A stretch of 64,000 bases of DNA from Limnobaculum allomyrinae (lineage in GTDB: Bacteria; Pseudomonadota; Gammaproteobacteria; Enterobacterales; Enterobacteriaceae), in NCBI RefSeq assembly GCF_016649425.1, contig NZ_JADRCR010000004.1, forward strand, positions 248,001 through 312,000, in the 5' to 3' direction. This document shows, in pieces, positions 19,074 through 29,141 of the stretch (positions are counted from its first letter, which is position 1; each line of letters opens with the position of its first letter). The notes under the pieces are model-generated. The model was not told the origin of the DNA. It ran no database searches and was given only the letters and a program-made list of their open reading frames with translations. Position numbers and translations under genes: made by a program.

Positions 19074-19592
19074 ATGGCAGAGAAACGCAATATCTTTCTG
19101 ATCGGTCCTATGGGTGCAGGTAAAAGCACGATAGGTCGTCAGTTGGCTCAACAGCTTAATATGGAGTTTGTAGACTCCGATCACGAGATTGAACGCCGTA
19201 CTGGAGCTGATATAGCCTGGGTATTCGACGTAGAAGGCGAAGAGGGTTTTCGCGATCGTGAAGAAAAAGTTATTAATGAACTGACGGAAAAGCAAGGCAT
19301 CGTCCTGGCTACCGGTGGCGGTTCTGTAAAATCAAAAGAAACCCGTAATCGTTTATCCGCACGCGGTATTGTGGTGTATTTAGAAACTACAATCGAAAAG
19401 CAGCTGGCTCGTACTCAGCGCGATAAGAAACGTCCTCTGTTGCAGGTTGATACACCGCGCGAAGTGTTAGAAACACTAGCGTTGGAACGTAATCCTTTGT
19501 ATGAAGAGATTGCTGACGTCACCATTCAGACCGACGATCAAAGCGCTAAAGTTGTTGCAAACCAAATTATTCAGTTAATCGAAAACCGCTAA
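19074..19592 (+). CDS. aroK: Shikimate kinase I
   Basis: 172 residues (E. coli 173). P-loop GPMGAGKST at 11-19; shikimate-binding region [11 protein letters not shown] and [12 protein letters not shown] motif ATGGGSV; lid region RDKKRPLL. It phosphorylates shikimate with ATP in the common aromatic pathway. First gene of the conserved enteric superoperon aroK-aroB-damX-dam-rpe-gph-trpS, all present here in order. Confidence 0.98.
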   Translation: MAEKRNIFLIGPMGAGKSTIGRQLAQQLNMEFVDSDHEIERRTGADIAWVFDVEGEEGFRDREEKVINELTEKQGIVLATGGGSVKSKETRNRLSARGIVVYLETTIEKQLARTQRDKKRPLLQVDTPREVLETLALERNPLYEEIADVTIQTDDQSAKVVANQIIQLIENR

Positions 19593-19647
19593 TTTTTAAT
19601 GTGTTCGTTTTGCATTAAATCTAAGAATAAGATTAAAAAGGCATGCT

Positions 19648-20733
19648 ATGGAGAGGGTAAGTGTTACTTTAGGAGAGCGTAGCTATCCTATTACGATTGA
19701 GGCTGGTTTGTTTAGCCATCCGGATTCTTTTCTTCCTCTCCAGTCTGGAGACAAAGCATTAGTTGTTACCAATGAGTCTATTGCTCCGCTCTATCTGGAA
19801 ACAGTAAGAAGGAGTCTGGAAACATTAGGTGTTATTGTTGATTCAGTAATATTGCCTGACGGTGAAAAATATAAAACACTGTCAGTGATGGATCAGGTCT
19901 TCACTCGCCTGCTGGAAAATAATCATGGTCGTGATACCACCTTGATTGCGTTAGGTGGTGGGGTGATTGGTGACCTGACCGGTTTTGCTGCAGCATGCTA
20001 TCAGCGTGGCGTGCGTTTTATTCAGGTGCCAACCACACTCTTGTCTCAGGTTGATTCATCTGTTGGTGGCAAAACCGCAGTTAACCATCCGCTGGGTAAG
20101 AACATGATTGGTGCATTTTATCAACCAGCATCAGTGGTTATTGATCTCAACTGCTTGAAAACTCTCCCTAAGCGTGAACTCTCCTCGGGCATGGCTGAAG
20201 TGATTAAGTACGGCATTATTCTGGATACAGACTTATTTGATTGGCTTGAACAAAACATTGAACGATTGATGGCATTGGATGAGCAAGCGATGGGGTTCTG
20301 TATTCGTCGCTGTTGCGAAATTAAAGCCCAGGTAGTGGCGGCTGATGAGCGAGAAAATGGCGTCAGAGCTCTGCTAAATCTTGGCCACACCTTTGGTCAT
20401 GCCATTGAAGCTGAAATGGGTTACGGTAACTGGCTACATGGGGAAGCGGTATCGGCAGGCATGGTAATGGCAGCCGAAACAGCCAAACTGTTAGGTACTT
20501 TTAATCAGCAAGATATTGATAGAATCAAACGTTTATTACAACGTGCCGATCTCCCGATTTACGGGCCTGACAGTATGAAACCAGAAGCCTATATTCCTCA
20601 CATGCTGCGTGATAAAAAAACGCTGGCAGGTAAATTACGTTTGGTATTGCCAACGGCTATTGGTCAATCTGAAGTAAAAAGTGGCGTTGACCATCAAGTT
20701 GTGTTGTCAGCAATAGGAAATTGCCTGATATAA
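19648..20733 (+). CDS. aroB: 3-dehydroquinate synthase
   Basis: 361 residues (E. coli 362). NAD-binding glycine motifs [13 protein letters not shown] and the metal/substrate site residues in [21 protein letters not shown] and [10 protein letters not shown] are all present. It cyclises DAHP to 3-dehydroquinate, upstream in the same pathway as AroK. 55-base gap after aroK. Confidence 0.98.
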   Translation: MERVSVTLGERSYPITIEAGLFSHPDSFLPLQSGDKALVVTNESIAPLYLETVRRSLETLGVIVDSVILPDGEKYKTLSVMDQVFTRLLENNHGRDTTLIALGGGVIGDLTGFAAACYQRGVRFIQVPTTLLSQVDSSVGGKTAVNHPLGKNMIGAFYQPASVVIDLNCLKTLPKRELSSGMAEVIKYGIILDTDLFDWLEQNIERLMALDEQAMGFCIRRCCEIKAQVVAADERENGVRALLNLGHTFGHAIEAEMGYGNWLHGEAVSAGMVMAAETAKLLGTFNQQDIDRIKRLLQRADLPIYGPDSMKPEAYIPHMLRDKKTLAGKLRLVLPTAIGQSEVKSGVDHQVVLSAIGNCLI

Positions 20734-20809
20734 TTCCAGCGCCTGCGATAGTTATTTTCATAGAAGCGTTGTTGTCGCGGTATATCAATTTATCTGAAGG
20801 GGTGGGAAA

Positions 20810-21769
20810 GTGCGAGTAGACGATCAAGACGACTTTGAATCTGATGAAATGAAACCGGACGTTGACGATCGTGTTGCACGTCGTGAGCGTAGCAAACCAC
20901 AAAAGAGCGCATCGGTATCTCGTCAGCATATCAAGATTGGTATTGGTATTCTGGTACTGCTGCTTCTGATTTTTTTGGTGAGTTCAGCCTTGAAAGGGCC
21001 GGCGCCACAAAATAATGGGCCACGCGAAGTCAATTTAGGCGGAAGCTCAGGTTCTGGTACCGCGTCGCAACCAACGGATACTCCACCAGCTAATACGTCT
21101 TCACCACAGGAAATTACACCTCCACCGATTTCTGGTACGCCTACAGAGTCTCAACCGCTGCCGGGTACACCAAATCAACAGCGTGTTGAAATCCCTGGGG
21201 AAATAACGGATGCGTTGACTGCCCAGCAAGAGCAACTGAACCGTTTGAAAGAGACCGAAATGCCTGGCTCTGGTACACCGGCTACTGCGCCGGGGCAACA
21301 GCCAGCGGGTACTACACCAGTAAAAGCACCGGCTCAGAATTCTCAGCCAGCGACAACCTCTCCACGGCCAACGACCCAGCCTAAGCCGGTAAGTCAGCCA
21401 ACGACAACACCAAAAACAACCACACCAAAAGCGAGTGAAACACCTGCTGCGCCTGTTGCTAAGGGCTCCACAACGCCAGGCACAGTCTCCGGGCTGTCAG
21501 CTATTCCTGCAAATCGAGTGACATTGCAGGTGAGTAGTGCCTCTCGTTCCGATACGTTGCTAGCTTTTGCTAAAAAGAACAACATGACGGATTACTGGGT
21601 GTATTCAACTCGTCGTGATGGCAAACCGTGGTTTGTTTTGGTCACTGGTAACTATGCTTCAGCCACGGAAGCCCGTTCTGCATTATCAGGCATGTCGAAA
21701 GAAGTTCAGGCAAACAAGCCATGGGTAAGATCTATGCAACAAGTGCATCAGGATCTAAAACAAAAATAA
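20810..21769 (+). CDS. damX: Cell-division SPOR-domain protein DamX
   Basis: 319 residues from a GTG at 20810 (AAGGGG upstream); E. coli DamX is 428. A charged cytoplasmic N-terminus of only about 45 residues, one membrane helix at about 46-65 (IGIGILVLLLLIFLVSSAL), a long Pro/Thr/Gln-rich periplasmic linker, then the C-terminal SPOR domain (RVTLQVSSASRSDTLLAFA ... RDGKPWFVLVTGNYASATEA) that binds denuded septal glycan. The short length is from a reduced cytoplasmic part and linker, not from loss of SPOR. Confidence 0.93.
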   Translation: MRVDDQDDFESDEMKPDVDDRVARRERSKPQKSASVSRQHIKIGIGILVLLLLIFLVSSALKGPAPQNNGPREVNLGGSSGSGTASQPTDTPPANTSSPQEITPPPISGTPTESQPLPGTPNQQRVEIPGEITDALTAQQEQLNRLKETEMPGSGTPATAPGQQPAGTTPVKAPAQNSQPATTSPRPTTQPKPVSQPTTTPKTTTPKASETPAAPVAKGSTTPGTVSGLSAIPANRVTLQVSSASRSDTLLAFAKKNNMTDYWVYSTRRDGKPWFVLVTGNYASATEARSALSGMSKEVQANKPWVRSMQQVHQDLKQK

Positions 21770-21847
21770 CCATAAGATGAGCAAATGTGCTGCTTGAAAC
21801 AGAGTGCAAAACGCCGTTGTGAATTGTATAAGTAGCTGACTCGCAGC

Positions 21848-22666
21848 ATGAAAAAAAATCGTTCTTTTTTAAAATGGGCCGGGGGGAAATATCCCCTGGT
21901 CGATGAAATACGGGAGCATTTACCCAGAGGGGATCGTTTAATCGAACCTTTTGTCGGTGCTGGTTCTGTATTTCTTAACACCGATTATGATGAATATATT
22001 CTGGCAGATATAAATAGCGATTTGATTAATCTGTATGAGATTGTTAAAGAGTGTGCTGAGCAAGTAGTAAAAGATTCCCGAGAATTATTTAATGATGAAA
22101 ATAATCAGGAAGCGGTTTACTACGAGTTGCGCAAAGAATTTAATCAAAGTCGCGATCGCTATCGTCGGGCGTTATTGTTTCTTTATTTGAATCGCCATTG
22201 TTATAACGGATTATGTCGTTATAACCTGAGCGGCGAATTTAATGTGCCTTTTGGCCGCTATAAGCGCCCTTATTTTCCTGAAGCTGAGATCTATTTTTTT
22301 GCTGAAAAAGCGAAGAGAGCTACATTCTTTTGTGAGAATTATGAGCAAACGATGATGAAAGCGTCATCAGGTGCCGTAGTATATTGCGATCCGCCTTACG
22401 CCCCTTTATCTGCTACTGCTAATTTTACTGCCTATCACACCAATAACTTCAACCTTAAAGATCAACAGCATTTGGCCTTGCTGGCTCGGAGTGTGGCTGG
22501 TAATTTAGGTGTTCCGGTACTGATCTCTAACCATGCAACCGAATTAACCCGTGAATGGTATAAAGAGGCCAAACTGGTCGTAGTCAGAGGGCGGAGAACC
22601 ATCAGCCGTAATGTAACAGGCAGAACGAAAGTTGATGAACTCTTGGCTTTGTATCGCCCGCGTTGA
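21848..22666 (+). CDS. dam: DNA adenine methylase Dam
   Basis: 272 residues (E. coli 278). AdoMet-binding motif FLKWAGGKYPL at the N-terminus and PFVGAGSVFLN; catalytic motif DPPY at 181-184; DNA-recognition loop NRHCYNGLCRYNLSGEFNVPFG. It methylates adenine in GATC for mismatch repair strand choice, replication timing and gene control. Its position after damX shows it is the chromosomal housekeeping enzyme rather than a phage orphan. Confidence 0.98.
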   Translation: MKKNRSFLKWAGGKYPLVDEIREHLPRGDRLIEPFVGAGSVFLNTDYDEYILADINSDLINLYEIVKECAEQVVKDSRELFNDENNQEAVYYELRKEFNQSRDRYRRALLFLYLNRHCYNGLCRYNLSGEFNVPFGRYKRPYFPEAEIYFFAEKAKRATFFCENYEQTMMKASSGAVVYCDPPYAPLSATANFTAYHTNNFNLKDQQHLALLARSVAGNLGVPVLISNHATELTREWYKEAKLVVVRGRRTISRNVTGRTKVDELLALYRPR

Positions 22667-22754
22667 TTAAATATTCTGGCTGTAAGAACTTAAATATTCT
22701 TGAACCAGACCGTCCGTTTTTAAACAATGTTTTCGATAACCCATGGATATGTGC

Positions 22755-23429
22755 ATGAATAAATTTCTGATAGCTCCTTCTATTCTTTCTGCTGATTTTG
22801 CCCGTCTGGGTGATGATACGGCGAAAGTATTGGCAGCCGGTGCGGATGTAGTGCATTTTGACGTTATGGATAACCATTATGTACCCAATTTAACCATTGG
22901 TCCGATGGTGTGTCAGGCACTGCGTGACTACGGTATTACTGCACCTATCGATGTGCATTTGATGGTGAAACCAGTTGATAGGATTGTGCCTGACTTTGCT
23001 AAGGCTGGCGCATCTTATATCTCTTTTCATCCTGAAGCTTCAGAACATGTTGACCGCACTATTCAATTGATTAAAGAACATGGTTGTAAAGCGGGGTTAG
23101 TCTTTAATCCAGCCACGCCGTTAAGCTATCTTGATTATGTTATGGATAAGCTGGACGTGATTTTATTGATGTCGGTTAACCCTGGCTTTGGTGGGCAGTC
23201 ATTTATACCATCCACCTACGATAAATTACGTCAGGTTCGCAAGATGATTGATGACAGTGGTTTTGATATTCGTCTGGAAGTTGATGGTGGTGTTAAAGTT
23301 GATAATATCGGACAAATTGCAGCCGCAGGTGCGGATATGTTTGTTGCCGGTTCAGCTATTTTTAACCAGCCTGACTATAAGGCGGTTATTGATCAAATGA
23401 GACAGGAACTGGCGAAGGCCACTCAATGA
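22755..23429 (+). CDS. rpe: Ribulose-phosphate 3-epimerase
   Basis: 224 residues from the third in-frame ATG (22755, [18 protein letters not shown]), matching the 225-residue E. coli protein; GGA lies seven bases upstream and the two earlier ATGs have no ribosome site. TIM-barrel metal and catalytic motifs [25 protein letters not shown] and EVDGGV are intact. It interconverts ribulose-5-P and xylulose-5-P. Overlaps gph by 4 bases. Confidence 0.97.
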   Translation: MNKFLIAPSILSADFARLGDDTAKVLAAGADVVHFDVMDNHYVPNLTIGPMVCQALRDYGITAPIDVHLMVKPVDRIVPDFAKAGASYISFHPEASEHVDRTIQLIKEHGCKAGLVFNPATPLSYLDYVMDKLDVILLMSVNPGFGGQSFIPSTYDKLRQVRKMIDDSGFDIRLEVDGGVKVDNIGQIAAAGADMFVAGSAIFNQPDYKAVIDQMRQELAKATQ

Positions 23430-24118
23430 GTATGTTTACCGGTATTAAAGGGGTAGGATTCGATCTTGATGGTACGCTGGTGAATAGTTTACCAGGTCTG
23501 GCTGCGGCTATTGATGCCACATTAAAATCGTTGGGTCTGCCTGTTGCCGGTGAAGAGCGGGTTTCCCACTGGATTGGTAACGGCGCGAATGTGCTGATTA
23601 TGCGTGCATTGAACTGGGCCGGTGGCGAATCCTCTAAAGAGTATCAGGATAGTGCCCGCACTTTGTTTGACCGTTACTACAATGAATTTGTTGAATCGGG
23701 AACTCAGCTTTATCCTCATGTGGAGCCTACGCTGAAAGCGCTGGCCCGCAGCGGTATGAAAATGGCGCTGGTGACCAATAAGCCGACACAATTTGTTCGG
23801 CCTTTATTGAGTTCTTTGGGTATTTTAGACTATTTTAGCGTGATTATCGGCGGAGATGATGTGGTTGAAAAAAAACCTCATCCAGCCCCACTCTATCTGG
23901 TTTTAGGTCAGTTAGGCTTGAGAGCGGATGAACTGGTTTTTGTCGGTGACTCCCGCAATGATATTCAGGCAGGCCAGGCAGCTGGTTGCCCAACGATAGG
24001 ATTTTCCTACGGATATAACTATGGCGAATCTATAGCACTAAGTCATCCCGACCGTGTATTAGCTTCATTCGCCGACCTCCTGCCCACTATCGGGCAGCTT
24101 ACATCAAAGATGAATTAG
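23426..24118 (+). CDS. gph: Phosphoglycolate phosphatase
   Basis: 230 residues. HAD motifs: FDLDGTLV (nucleophile Asp), [14 protein letters not shown] and [15 protein letters not shown]. It removes phosphate from 2-phosphoglycolate made during repair of oxidative DNA breaks. ATG overlaps the rpe TGA; trpS starts 9 bases after the stop. Confidence 0.96.
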   Translation: MSMFTGIKGVGFDLDGTLVNSLPGLAAAIDATLKSLGLPVAGEERVSHWIGNGANVLIMRALNWAGGESSKEYQDSARTLFDRYYNEFVESGTQLYPHVEPTLKALARSGMKMALVTNKPTQFVRPLLSSLGILDYFSVIIGGDDVVEKKPHPAPLYLVLGQLGLRADELVFVGDSRNDIQAGQAAGCPTIGFSYGYNYGESIALSHPDRVLASFADLLPTIGQLTSKMN

Positions 24119-24127
24119 GACGAAATC

Positions 24128-25132
24128 ATGAGTAAACCCATTGTATTTAGTGGCGCACAGCCATCAGGTGAATTGACCATTGGTAACTATATGGGAGCGC
24201 TGCGTCAATGGGTTCAGATGCAGGATGAGTATGACTGCGTATACTGCATCGTTGACCTGCATGCGATTACCGTTCGTCAGGATCCGGAAAAACTGCGTAA
24301 AGCAACGCTGGACACGCTGGCGCTGTATCTGGCTTGTGGTATTGATCCGAAGAAGAGCACGATCTTTATTCAGTCTCATGTTCCTGAACATGTTCAACTG
24401 AGCTGGGTTCTGAACTGTTATACCTATTTTGGCGAGCTGAGTCGTATGACTCAATTTAAAGATAAATCCAGCCGCTATGCAGAGAATATTAACGCGGGTC
24501 TGTTTGACTACCCTGTGTTGATGGCGGCGGATATTCTGTTGTATCAAACCAATCAGGTTCCGGTTGGCGAAGACCAGAAACAACATCTGGAATTGAGTCG
24601 TGATGTGGCCCAACGTTTTAACGCACTGTATGGTGATGTGTTTAAAATTCCACAACCATTCATTCCTAAGTCAGGCGCCCGCGTGATGTCACTGCTGGAA
24701 CCAACCAAAAAGATGTCTAAGTCTGACGAGAATCGTAATAACGTTATTGGCCTGCTGGAAGATCCAAAATCAGTGATGAAAAAGCTGAAGCGTGCGGTAA
24801 CCGACTCCGATGAGCCGCCGGTGGTTCGTTATGATATTGAGAATAAAGCCGGGGTTTCTAACCTGTTAGATATCTTGTCCGGGGTAACCGGCAAGTCTAT
24901 TGCAACGCTGGAGCAAGAGTTCGAAGGCAAAATGTATGGCCATTTGAAAACTGAAGTGGCTGATGCAGTAGCGAATATGTTGACTGAACTTCAGGAACGT
25001 TATCATCGTTTCCGTAATGATGAAGCTTTCTTGCAGCAAGTGATGCGTGAAGGCGCAGCTAAAGCCAGTGCACAGGCTAAGAAGACAATGGAAAAGGTGA
25101 ATCAGGCTGTTGGATTTGTGGCGATGCCATAA
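24128..25132 (+). CDS. trpS: Tryptophanyl-tRNA synthetase
   Basis: 334 residues, the E. coli length. Class I motifs: the HIGH variant in [12 protein letters not shown] and KMSKS at about 195-199 ([10 protein letters not shown]). Last gene of the aroK superoperon, followed by an inverted repeat that probably ends the transcript. Confidence 0.98.
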   Translation: MSKPIVFSGAQPSGELTIGNYMGALRQWVQMQDEYDCVYCIVDLHAITVRQDPEKLRKATLDTLALYLACGIDPKKSTIFIQSHVPEHVQLSWVLNCYTYFGELSRMTQFKDKSSRYAENINAGLFDYPVLMAADILLYQTNQVPVGEDQKQHLELSRDVAQRFNALYGDVFKIPQPFIPKSGARVMSLLEPTKKMSKSDENRNNVIGLLEDPKSVMKKLKRAVTDSDEPPVVRYDIENKAGVSNLLDILSGVTGKSIATLEQEFEGKMYGHLKTEVADAVANMLTELQERYHRFRNDEAFLQQVMREGAAKASAQAKKTMEKVNQAVGFVAMP

Positions 25133-25145
25133 CTCATTTTTTATT

Positions 25146-25182
25146 ATGCCGGCATTTCATTAAAAAGATGGAATGCCGGCAT
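25146..25182. terminator. Hairpin between convergent trpS and phosphatase gene
   Basis: ATGCCGGCATT and AATGCCGGCAT form an 11-bp stem with a 15-base loop. U-tracts are weak on both sides, but its place between convergent stops supports termination. Confidence 0.6.
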
Positions 25183-25206
25183 ATAAGCACTTTTACTTCC
25201 GCTGCT

Positions 25207-25791
25207 TTATTCTACTGTTTCCGTTACCTGCTTGCGTATATCCTCTACGTCCACTTTTTCCAGATATTGAATAATGTTGTAGTAAGCCCATTGGTGATAA
25301 CCAAACTCGGGTTTCTTTAGCTCTTCAATGGCATCCTGTTTTGACCAGCCAAGGAATACCATTCGGTACATTGCGACCATCAATCCGGTACGATCGCTGC
25401 CATGCCAACAGTGAATCAGCGCCGGTTTTGGCGCATGATAGAGTTGTTTCAGCGCCAGGATCACCTGCTCTTCGGTAAAACGACCGGCTTCCATAGGGAT
25501 ATGATAAAGCTTTAGCGAAGTACCTCTCGCTTCGCTGTTATCGGTATGGAAATTGCGCAGGTTAACAATGGATTTAACTCCGCGGCGTTCCAGCTCTTGC
25601 ATCTGTTCTGCTCCCGGTTGGCCGGAGCGGTAGAGATCTTTATCCACCTGATAAAAGTTCTCCAGTGTGGTATCGCTTACTTTAGTTGCTGGTGTTGCAC
25701 TGGTTTCAACCGGCATGGTGGCGATGGCAGAAGCAGAAGATAAAACCAGAAGGGCTGAGCCAATAACTCCGATCTTGCTGAAAATATTCAT
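25207..25791 (-). CDS. Exported Cys-based (dual-specificity type) phosphatase
   Basis: 194 residues from the ATG at 25791, chosen because it opens a classic signal peptide (MNIFSKIGVIGSALLVLSSA, cut near SAIA-T); a start at 25842 overlapping the nadR stop would bury it. The signature C-x5-R is at 128-134 (HCWHGSDRTG). A structural motif before it is LYRSGQP ... VKSIVNLR, as in DSP-like enzymes. The substrate is unknown: tyrosine-phosphate, inositol phosphates or nucleotides are all possible. It is the last gene of a pnuC-nadR-phosphatase string, which hints at periplasmic dephosphorylation of NAD precursors, but that is inference only. Confidence 0.8.
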   Translation of the reverse strand: MNIFSKIGVIGSALLVLSSASAIATMPVETSATPATKVSDTTLENFYQVDKDLYRSGQPGAEQMQELERRGVKSIVNLRNFHTDNSEARGTSLKLYHIPMEAGRFTEEQVILALKQLYHAPKPALIHCWHGSDRTGLMVAMYRMVFLGWSKQDAIEELKKPEFGYHQWAYYNIIQYLEKVDVEDIRKQVTETVE

Positions 25792-25834
25792 GAATAATCC
25801 ATTTAATGGTAAATATGCCATAGCTCTTTCGAGC

Positions 25835-26848
25835 TTAATCATTCCAGGGCAGCATCATTGCATTACTGTACTTTTCAAAACGTTTTAGTACCGCATCAAC
25901 TTTTTGTATTCGCTCATTCAGAGATCCCTTCAGTGTAATATAAGGAATTTTTCTCACCTTTAAATCAGCAATAATTTGTTGATGGAAAATATGACGCTTC
26001 TGGTCACCACTGCGATCCCAGGTATCATCATAGGGAATGTCATCTTCGCATAGAAAGAACAAATCGTAGCGTGAGGCATTTTCCAGTGCCAGTTGGGTTA
26101 ATAACTCAGGTGCTTTCCCATGATAGTCGAGAGCAAACATATAGGTAGTAATAGCATTGGTATCAACAAAAAGATAACGGTTAGCAGTAAGAACAGCGCT
26201 ATCCTCTCGTTGAATGTGCCCGATGGCAATATGATTAAAATCTTCAAACCCAATGCGTCGATCAACCTGATGTTGCGTCCAGTAATCACGACCATATTCA
26301 CTGGCAAAAGTAGTTTGGTAGCGTTGGGCTAAAGCTTCTGTAATGGTTGATTTCCCCGTGGACATAGCACCTACAAATACCACTTTGGTAATCAAATCAG
26401 AATAAACCACATCATCAATAAACTGGCGATGTTTTAAAGGATTCTGCCGAATTTCTGTTGCTGAAATGGGTACTGCCGTTCGTGCTTCATCAACGCGACG
26501 GTCTACTGCTCCCAATGCTTTACTGACATGATCGCCATAAAATTCACTGGAATAAAAGTGCGTTATCTTTTGACCGTTCAGCATGGTCAGGATGTAATTC
26601 TCTTGTTCAATTTCAAAATCCCGATCGCTGGAATAGCCTTCAGGGCCATCCCAGGCTTCAATGACTTTAACCTGCGGATATAGCTTGCGAATCCAGTTGG
26701 CTCGTACGGAAAGCGGGATTGTCGTAACTGATGTGTGGTAAATCAGGATATAGAGTTCATCGACTTCTTTTAACGCCGTTTCAATCAGATATTGATGCCC
26801 CTTATGAAACGGAGCGAACTTTCCTAATGTTAATCCTGTGGTTCTCAT
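25835..26848 (-). CDS. nadR: NadR without repressor domain: NMN adenylyltransferase/ribosylnicotinamide kinase
   Basis: 337 residues, while E. coli NadR has about 410. The protein begins directly at the nucleotidyltransferase domain (TTGLTLGKFAPFHKGHQYL, with the HxGH motif at 15-18), then a kinase domain with the Walker A GAMSTGKST at about 157-165. The N-terminal helix-turn-helix of the enteric repressor is absent, so it is an enzyme only, as in Haemophilus NadR. It turns nicotinamide riboside into NMN and then NAD. pnuC ends 2 bases before it, so import and phosphorylation are coupled. Confidence 0.92.
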   Translation of the reverse strand: MRTTGLTLGKFAPFHKGHQYLIETALKEVDELYILIYHTSVTTIPLSVRANWIRKLYPQVKVIEAWDGPEGYSSDRDFEIEQENYILTMLNGQKITHFYSSEFYGDHVSKALGAVDRRVDEARTAVPISATEIRQNPLKHRQFIDDVVYSDLITKVVFVGAMSTGKSTITEALAQRYQTTFASEYGRDYWTQHQVDRRIGFEDFNHIAIGHIQREDSAVLTANRYLFVDTNAITTYMFALDYHGKAPELLTQLALENASRYDLFFLCEDDIPYDDTWDRSGDQKRHIFHQQIIADLKVRKIPYITLKGSLNERIQKVDAVLKRFEKYSNAMMLPWND

Positions 26849-26850
26849 GG

Positions 26851-27540
26851 TTATCTTTCAATACCTGTTTTCTTTGTTCCCTGATGCCAGTTCCAATAAC
26901 CATAGATGGCATTGAGTAAAAAGGCGCTCCACATCACGATCATCATGGCGCTGTTTTCAGCCCCATGAACAAAGCGATAAATCCAAATAATGATGGTGAA
27001 AACATTGAGGGCAATATAGGTGAGCCATTGCTCTTTATAGCGCCAAACCATAAGCAGAGTGGCAACAATAGATAAAACGACGGTGGTTGCATCAATATAA
27101 GGCGTATTCTGTTTTGGAATTTGAGCCAGTATGACGCCAACAGCCAGACTGCCAACAATACAGATGGATATTGCCAGCAGCAGCCCCCGGCAGGGTAGAC
27201 TGCGCATTTCTACCTGATTGCCATTCATTTTGTTTTTCCACATCAGGAAACCAAAAACATTCATTGGCATAAAAAACAGAAGATATAGCGCCACTTCGCC
27301 GTTAAGATGATTTATCCAGGACAAGTAGGCATAACCGAGGGTGTTATACATACCGAAAATGTAAGTATAGAGATGGCCTTTAGCCGCCAGTACTACGCAA
27401 AGAACCCCGGTAAAGAAAATGGAGAAACCAAACCAACTATCGTGCCAAAGAATGGTTAAAACAATAGCGATGGAGGAGAAGGTGGCAAGCCAAACCAGTT
27501 CATAAATTCGCCAGTTTTTAAATGTCAGTAAGCTACTCAT
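26851..27540 (-). CDS. pnuC: Nicotinamide riboside transporter PnuC
   Basis: 229 residues with about seven membrane helices. PnuC features: WHDSWFGFSIFFTGVLCVVLAAKG, IFGMYNTLGYAYLSW and the C-terminal helix VFTIIIWIYRFVHG. It is a facilitator for nicotinamide riboside, trapped by NadR phosphorylation downstream in the same operon. No riboswitch or NadR operator was recognised upstream. Confidence 0.93.
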   Translation of the reverse strand: MSSLLTFKNWRIYELVWLATFSSIAIVLTILWHDSWFGFSIFFTGVLCVVLAAKGHLYTYIFGMYNTLGYAYLSWINHLNGEVALYLLFFMPMNVFGFLMWKNKMNGNQVEMRSLPCRGLLLAISICIVGSLAVGVILAQIPKQNTPYIDATTVVLSIVATLLMVWRYKEQWLTYIALNVFTIIIWIYRFVHGAENSAMMIVMWSAFLLNAIYGYWNWHQGTKKTGIER

Positions 27541-27813
27541 TCCGTTATTTTATTACATCCCTGAGTTTTCGATGGTTTTGGCAAGGCAAAAATGGATTTA
27601 TCACCAAAATAATCGATTTTTAATCTGAATATTCTCATCTTGTTATCTCTACATCATAACTATTTTTCCGGCACTTTTCTTACTCTATTGCCTGATGGTT
27701 TAAATTATTTAGTCAACGAAAACGCCCGTTGTGGATAGCGTTTTTCTGTTATTTTTTGATAAAAAATCATTTTATAAATCATTTGCATGGAATAAATTCA
27801 GAAAAAAAACTAT

Positions 27814-27829
27814 ACGAAACCGATTGCTT
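27814..27829 (+). promoter_or_regulatory. PurR operator upstream of codBA
   Basis: ACGAAACCGATTGCTT matches the PurR consensus ACGCAAACGTTTGCGT at 12 of 16 positions and closely resembles the PurR site before E. coli codBA as I remember it. It overlaps the predicted -35 element, so purine-dependent repression of cytosine use is likely. Confidence 0.6.
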
Positions 27830-27851
27830 TATCGTGAGATGCGTATATTAT
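27824..27851 (+). promoter_or_regulatory. Predicted codBA promoter
   Basis: TTGCTT at 27824-27829, a 16-base spacer and TATTAT at 27846-27851, about 37 bp before the codB GTG. The rest of the 347-bp gap to pnuC is AT-rich with no gene. Confidence 0.5.
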
Positions 27852-27887
27852 ACCGCGAATTTTTTGGCCCGGATTTAAGGAGATATT

Positions 27888-29141
27888 GTGTCGCAAGATA
27901 ACAATTATAGTCAGGGGCCCGTCCCCCTGGCTGCGCGGAAAGGCGTGATTTCGTTGACATTTGTCATGTTGGGATTAACGTTTTTTTCAGCCAGTATGTG
28001 GACCGGAGGCACTCTCGGTACCGGTCTTTCCTATAATGATTTCTTTTTAGCAGTTCTCTTCGGTAATCTCCTCCTCGGTATCTATACAGCATTTCTTGGT
28101 TATATCGGTTCTAAAACCGGACTCTCTACCCACCTTCTGGCTCGTTACTCATTTGGCATTAAAGGCTCATGGCTCCCTTCATTCCTGTTAGGTGGAACTC
28201 AGGTTGGCTGGTTTGGCGTGGGTGTAGCGATGTTTGCTATCCCGGTTAGTAAAGCGACAGGGCTGGATACCAATATGCTGATAATGGTTTCCGGTCTGCT
28301 GATGACGGTAACTATTTTCTTCGGTATTTCTGCATTAACGGTTTTGTCAGCCATTGCGGTACCGGCGATTGCTATCCTTGGTAGCTACTCGGTCTGGCTG
28401 GCAGTAAATGATGTTGGTGGATTGGATCACTTACGCGCTATCGTTCCGGAAACCCCGCTTAACTTTTCTACCGCACTGGCGCTGGTGGTCGGCTCGTTTA
28501 TCAGTGCAGGTACGTTAACTGCGGATTTCGTGCGCTTTGGTCGCAGTGCTAAAGGGGCGGTGCTGGTGGCAATGATTGCCTTCTTCCTGGGTAACTCTCT
28601 GATGTTTATCTTTGGAGCGGCGGGTGCAGCTGCAGTAGGTCAGGCAGATATTTCTGATGTAATGATTGCTCAGGGTCTGTTGATTCCGGCGATTGTGGTA
28701 CTGGGGTTGAATATCTGGACTACCAACGATAATGCGTTATACGCATCCGGCCTTGGTTTTGCCAACATTACCGGCCTTTCCAGCCGTACTCTGTCAGTGG
28801 TTAACGGTATTATCGGTACGTTAACTGCTCTGTGGTTATATAATAACTTTGTTGGCTGGTTAACCTTCCTGTCCGCGGCAATTCCGCCAATTGGTGGTGT
28901 GATTATTGCCGACTATCTGATGAACCATCGCCGCTACGCAGCAGATTTCAATAAGGTACATTTCCTGACGGTAAACTGGGTCGCCATTCTGGCCGTTGCT
29001 ATCGGTATCGCAGCAGGTAACTACTTGCCGGGTATCGTGCCGGTTAATGCGGTGTTGGGTGGTGTTATTAGCTATATGCTGTTTAATCCGTTTGTTAACC
29101 GTAAATTTGTAAAACTGCCAGAGGTAGGTCATGCAGAATAA
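27888..29141 (+). CDS. codB: Cytosine permease
   Basis: 417 residues, twelve predicted membrane helices, NCS1 family. Starts at a GTG with AAGGAG five bases upstream, giving [19 protein letters not shown] as in E. coli CodB. Conserved core [14 protein letters not shown] and [16 protein letters not shown]. It imports cytosine with cations for deamination by CodA. Overlaps codA by 11 bases. Confidence 0.97.
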   Translation: MSQDNNYSQGPVPLAARKGVISLTFVMLGLTFFSASMWTGGTLGTGLSYNDFFLAVLFGNLLLGIYTAFLGYIGSKTGLSTHLLARYSFGIKGSWLPSFLLGGTQVGWFGVGVAMFAIPVSKATGLDTNMLIMVSGLLMTVTIFFGISALTVLSAIAVPAIAILGSYSVWLAVNDVGGLDHLRAIVPETPLNFSTALALVVGSFISAGTLTADFVRFGRSAKGAVLVAMIAFFLGNSLMFIFGAAGAAAVGQADISDVMIAQGLLIPAIVVLGLNIWTTNDNALYASGLGFANITGLSSRTLSVVNGIIGTLTALWLYNNFVGWLTFLSAAIPPIGGVIIADYLMNHRRYAADFNKVHFLTVNWVAILAVAIGIAAGNYLPGIVPVNAVLGGVISYMLFNPFVNRKFVKLPEVGHAE

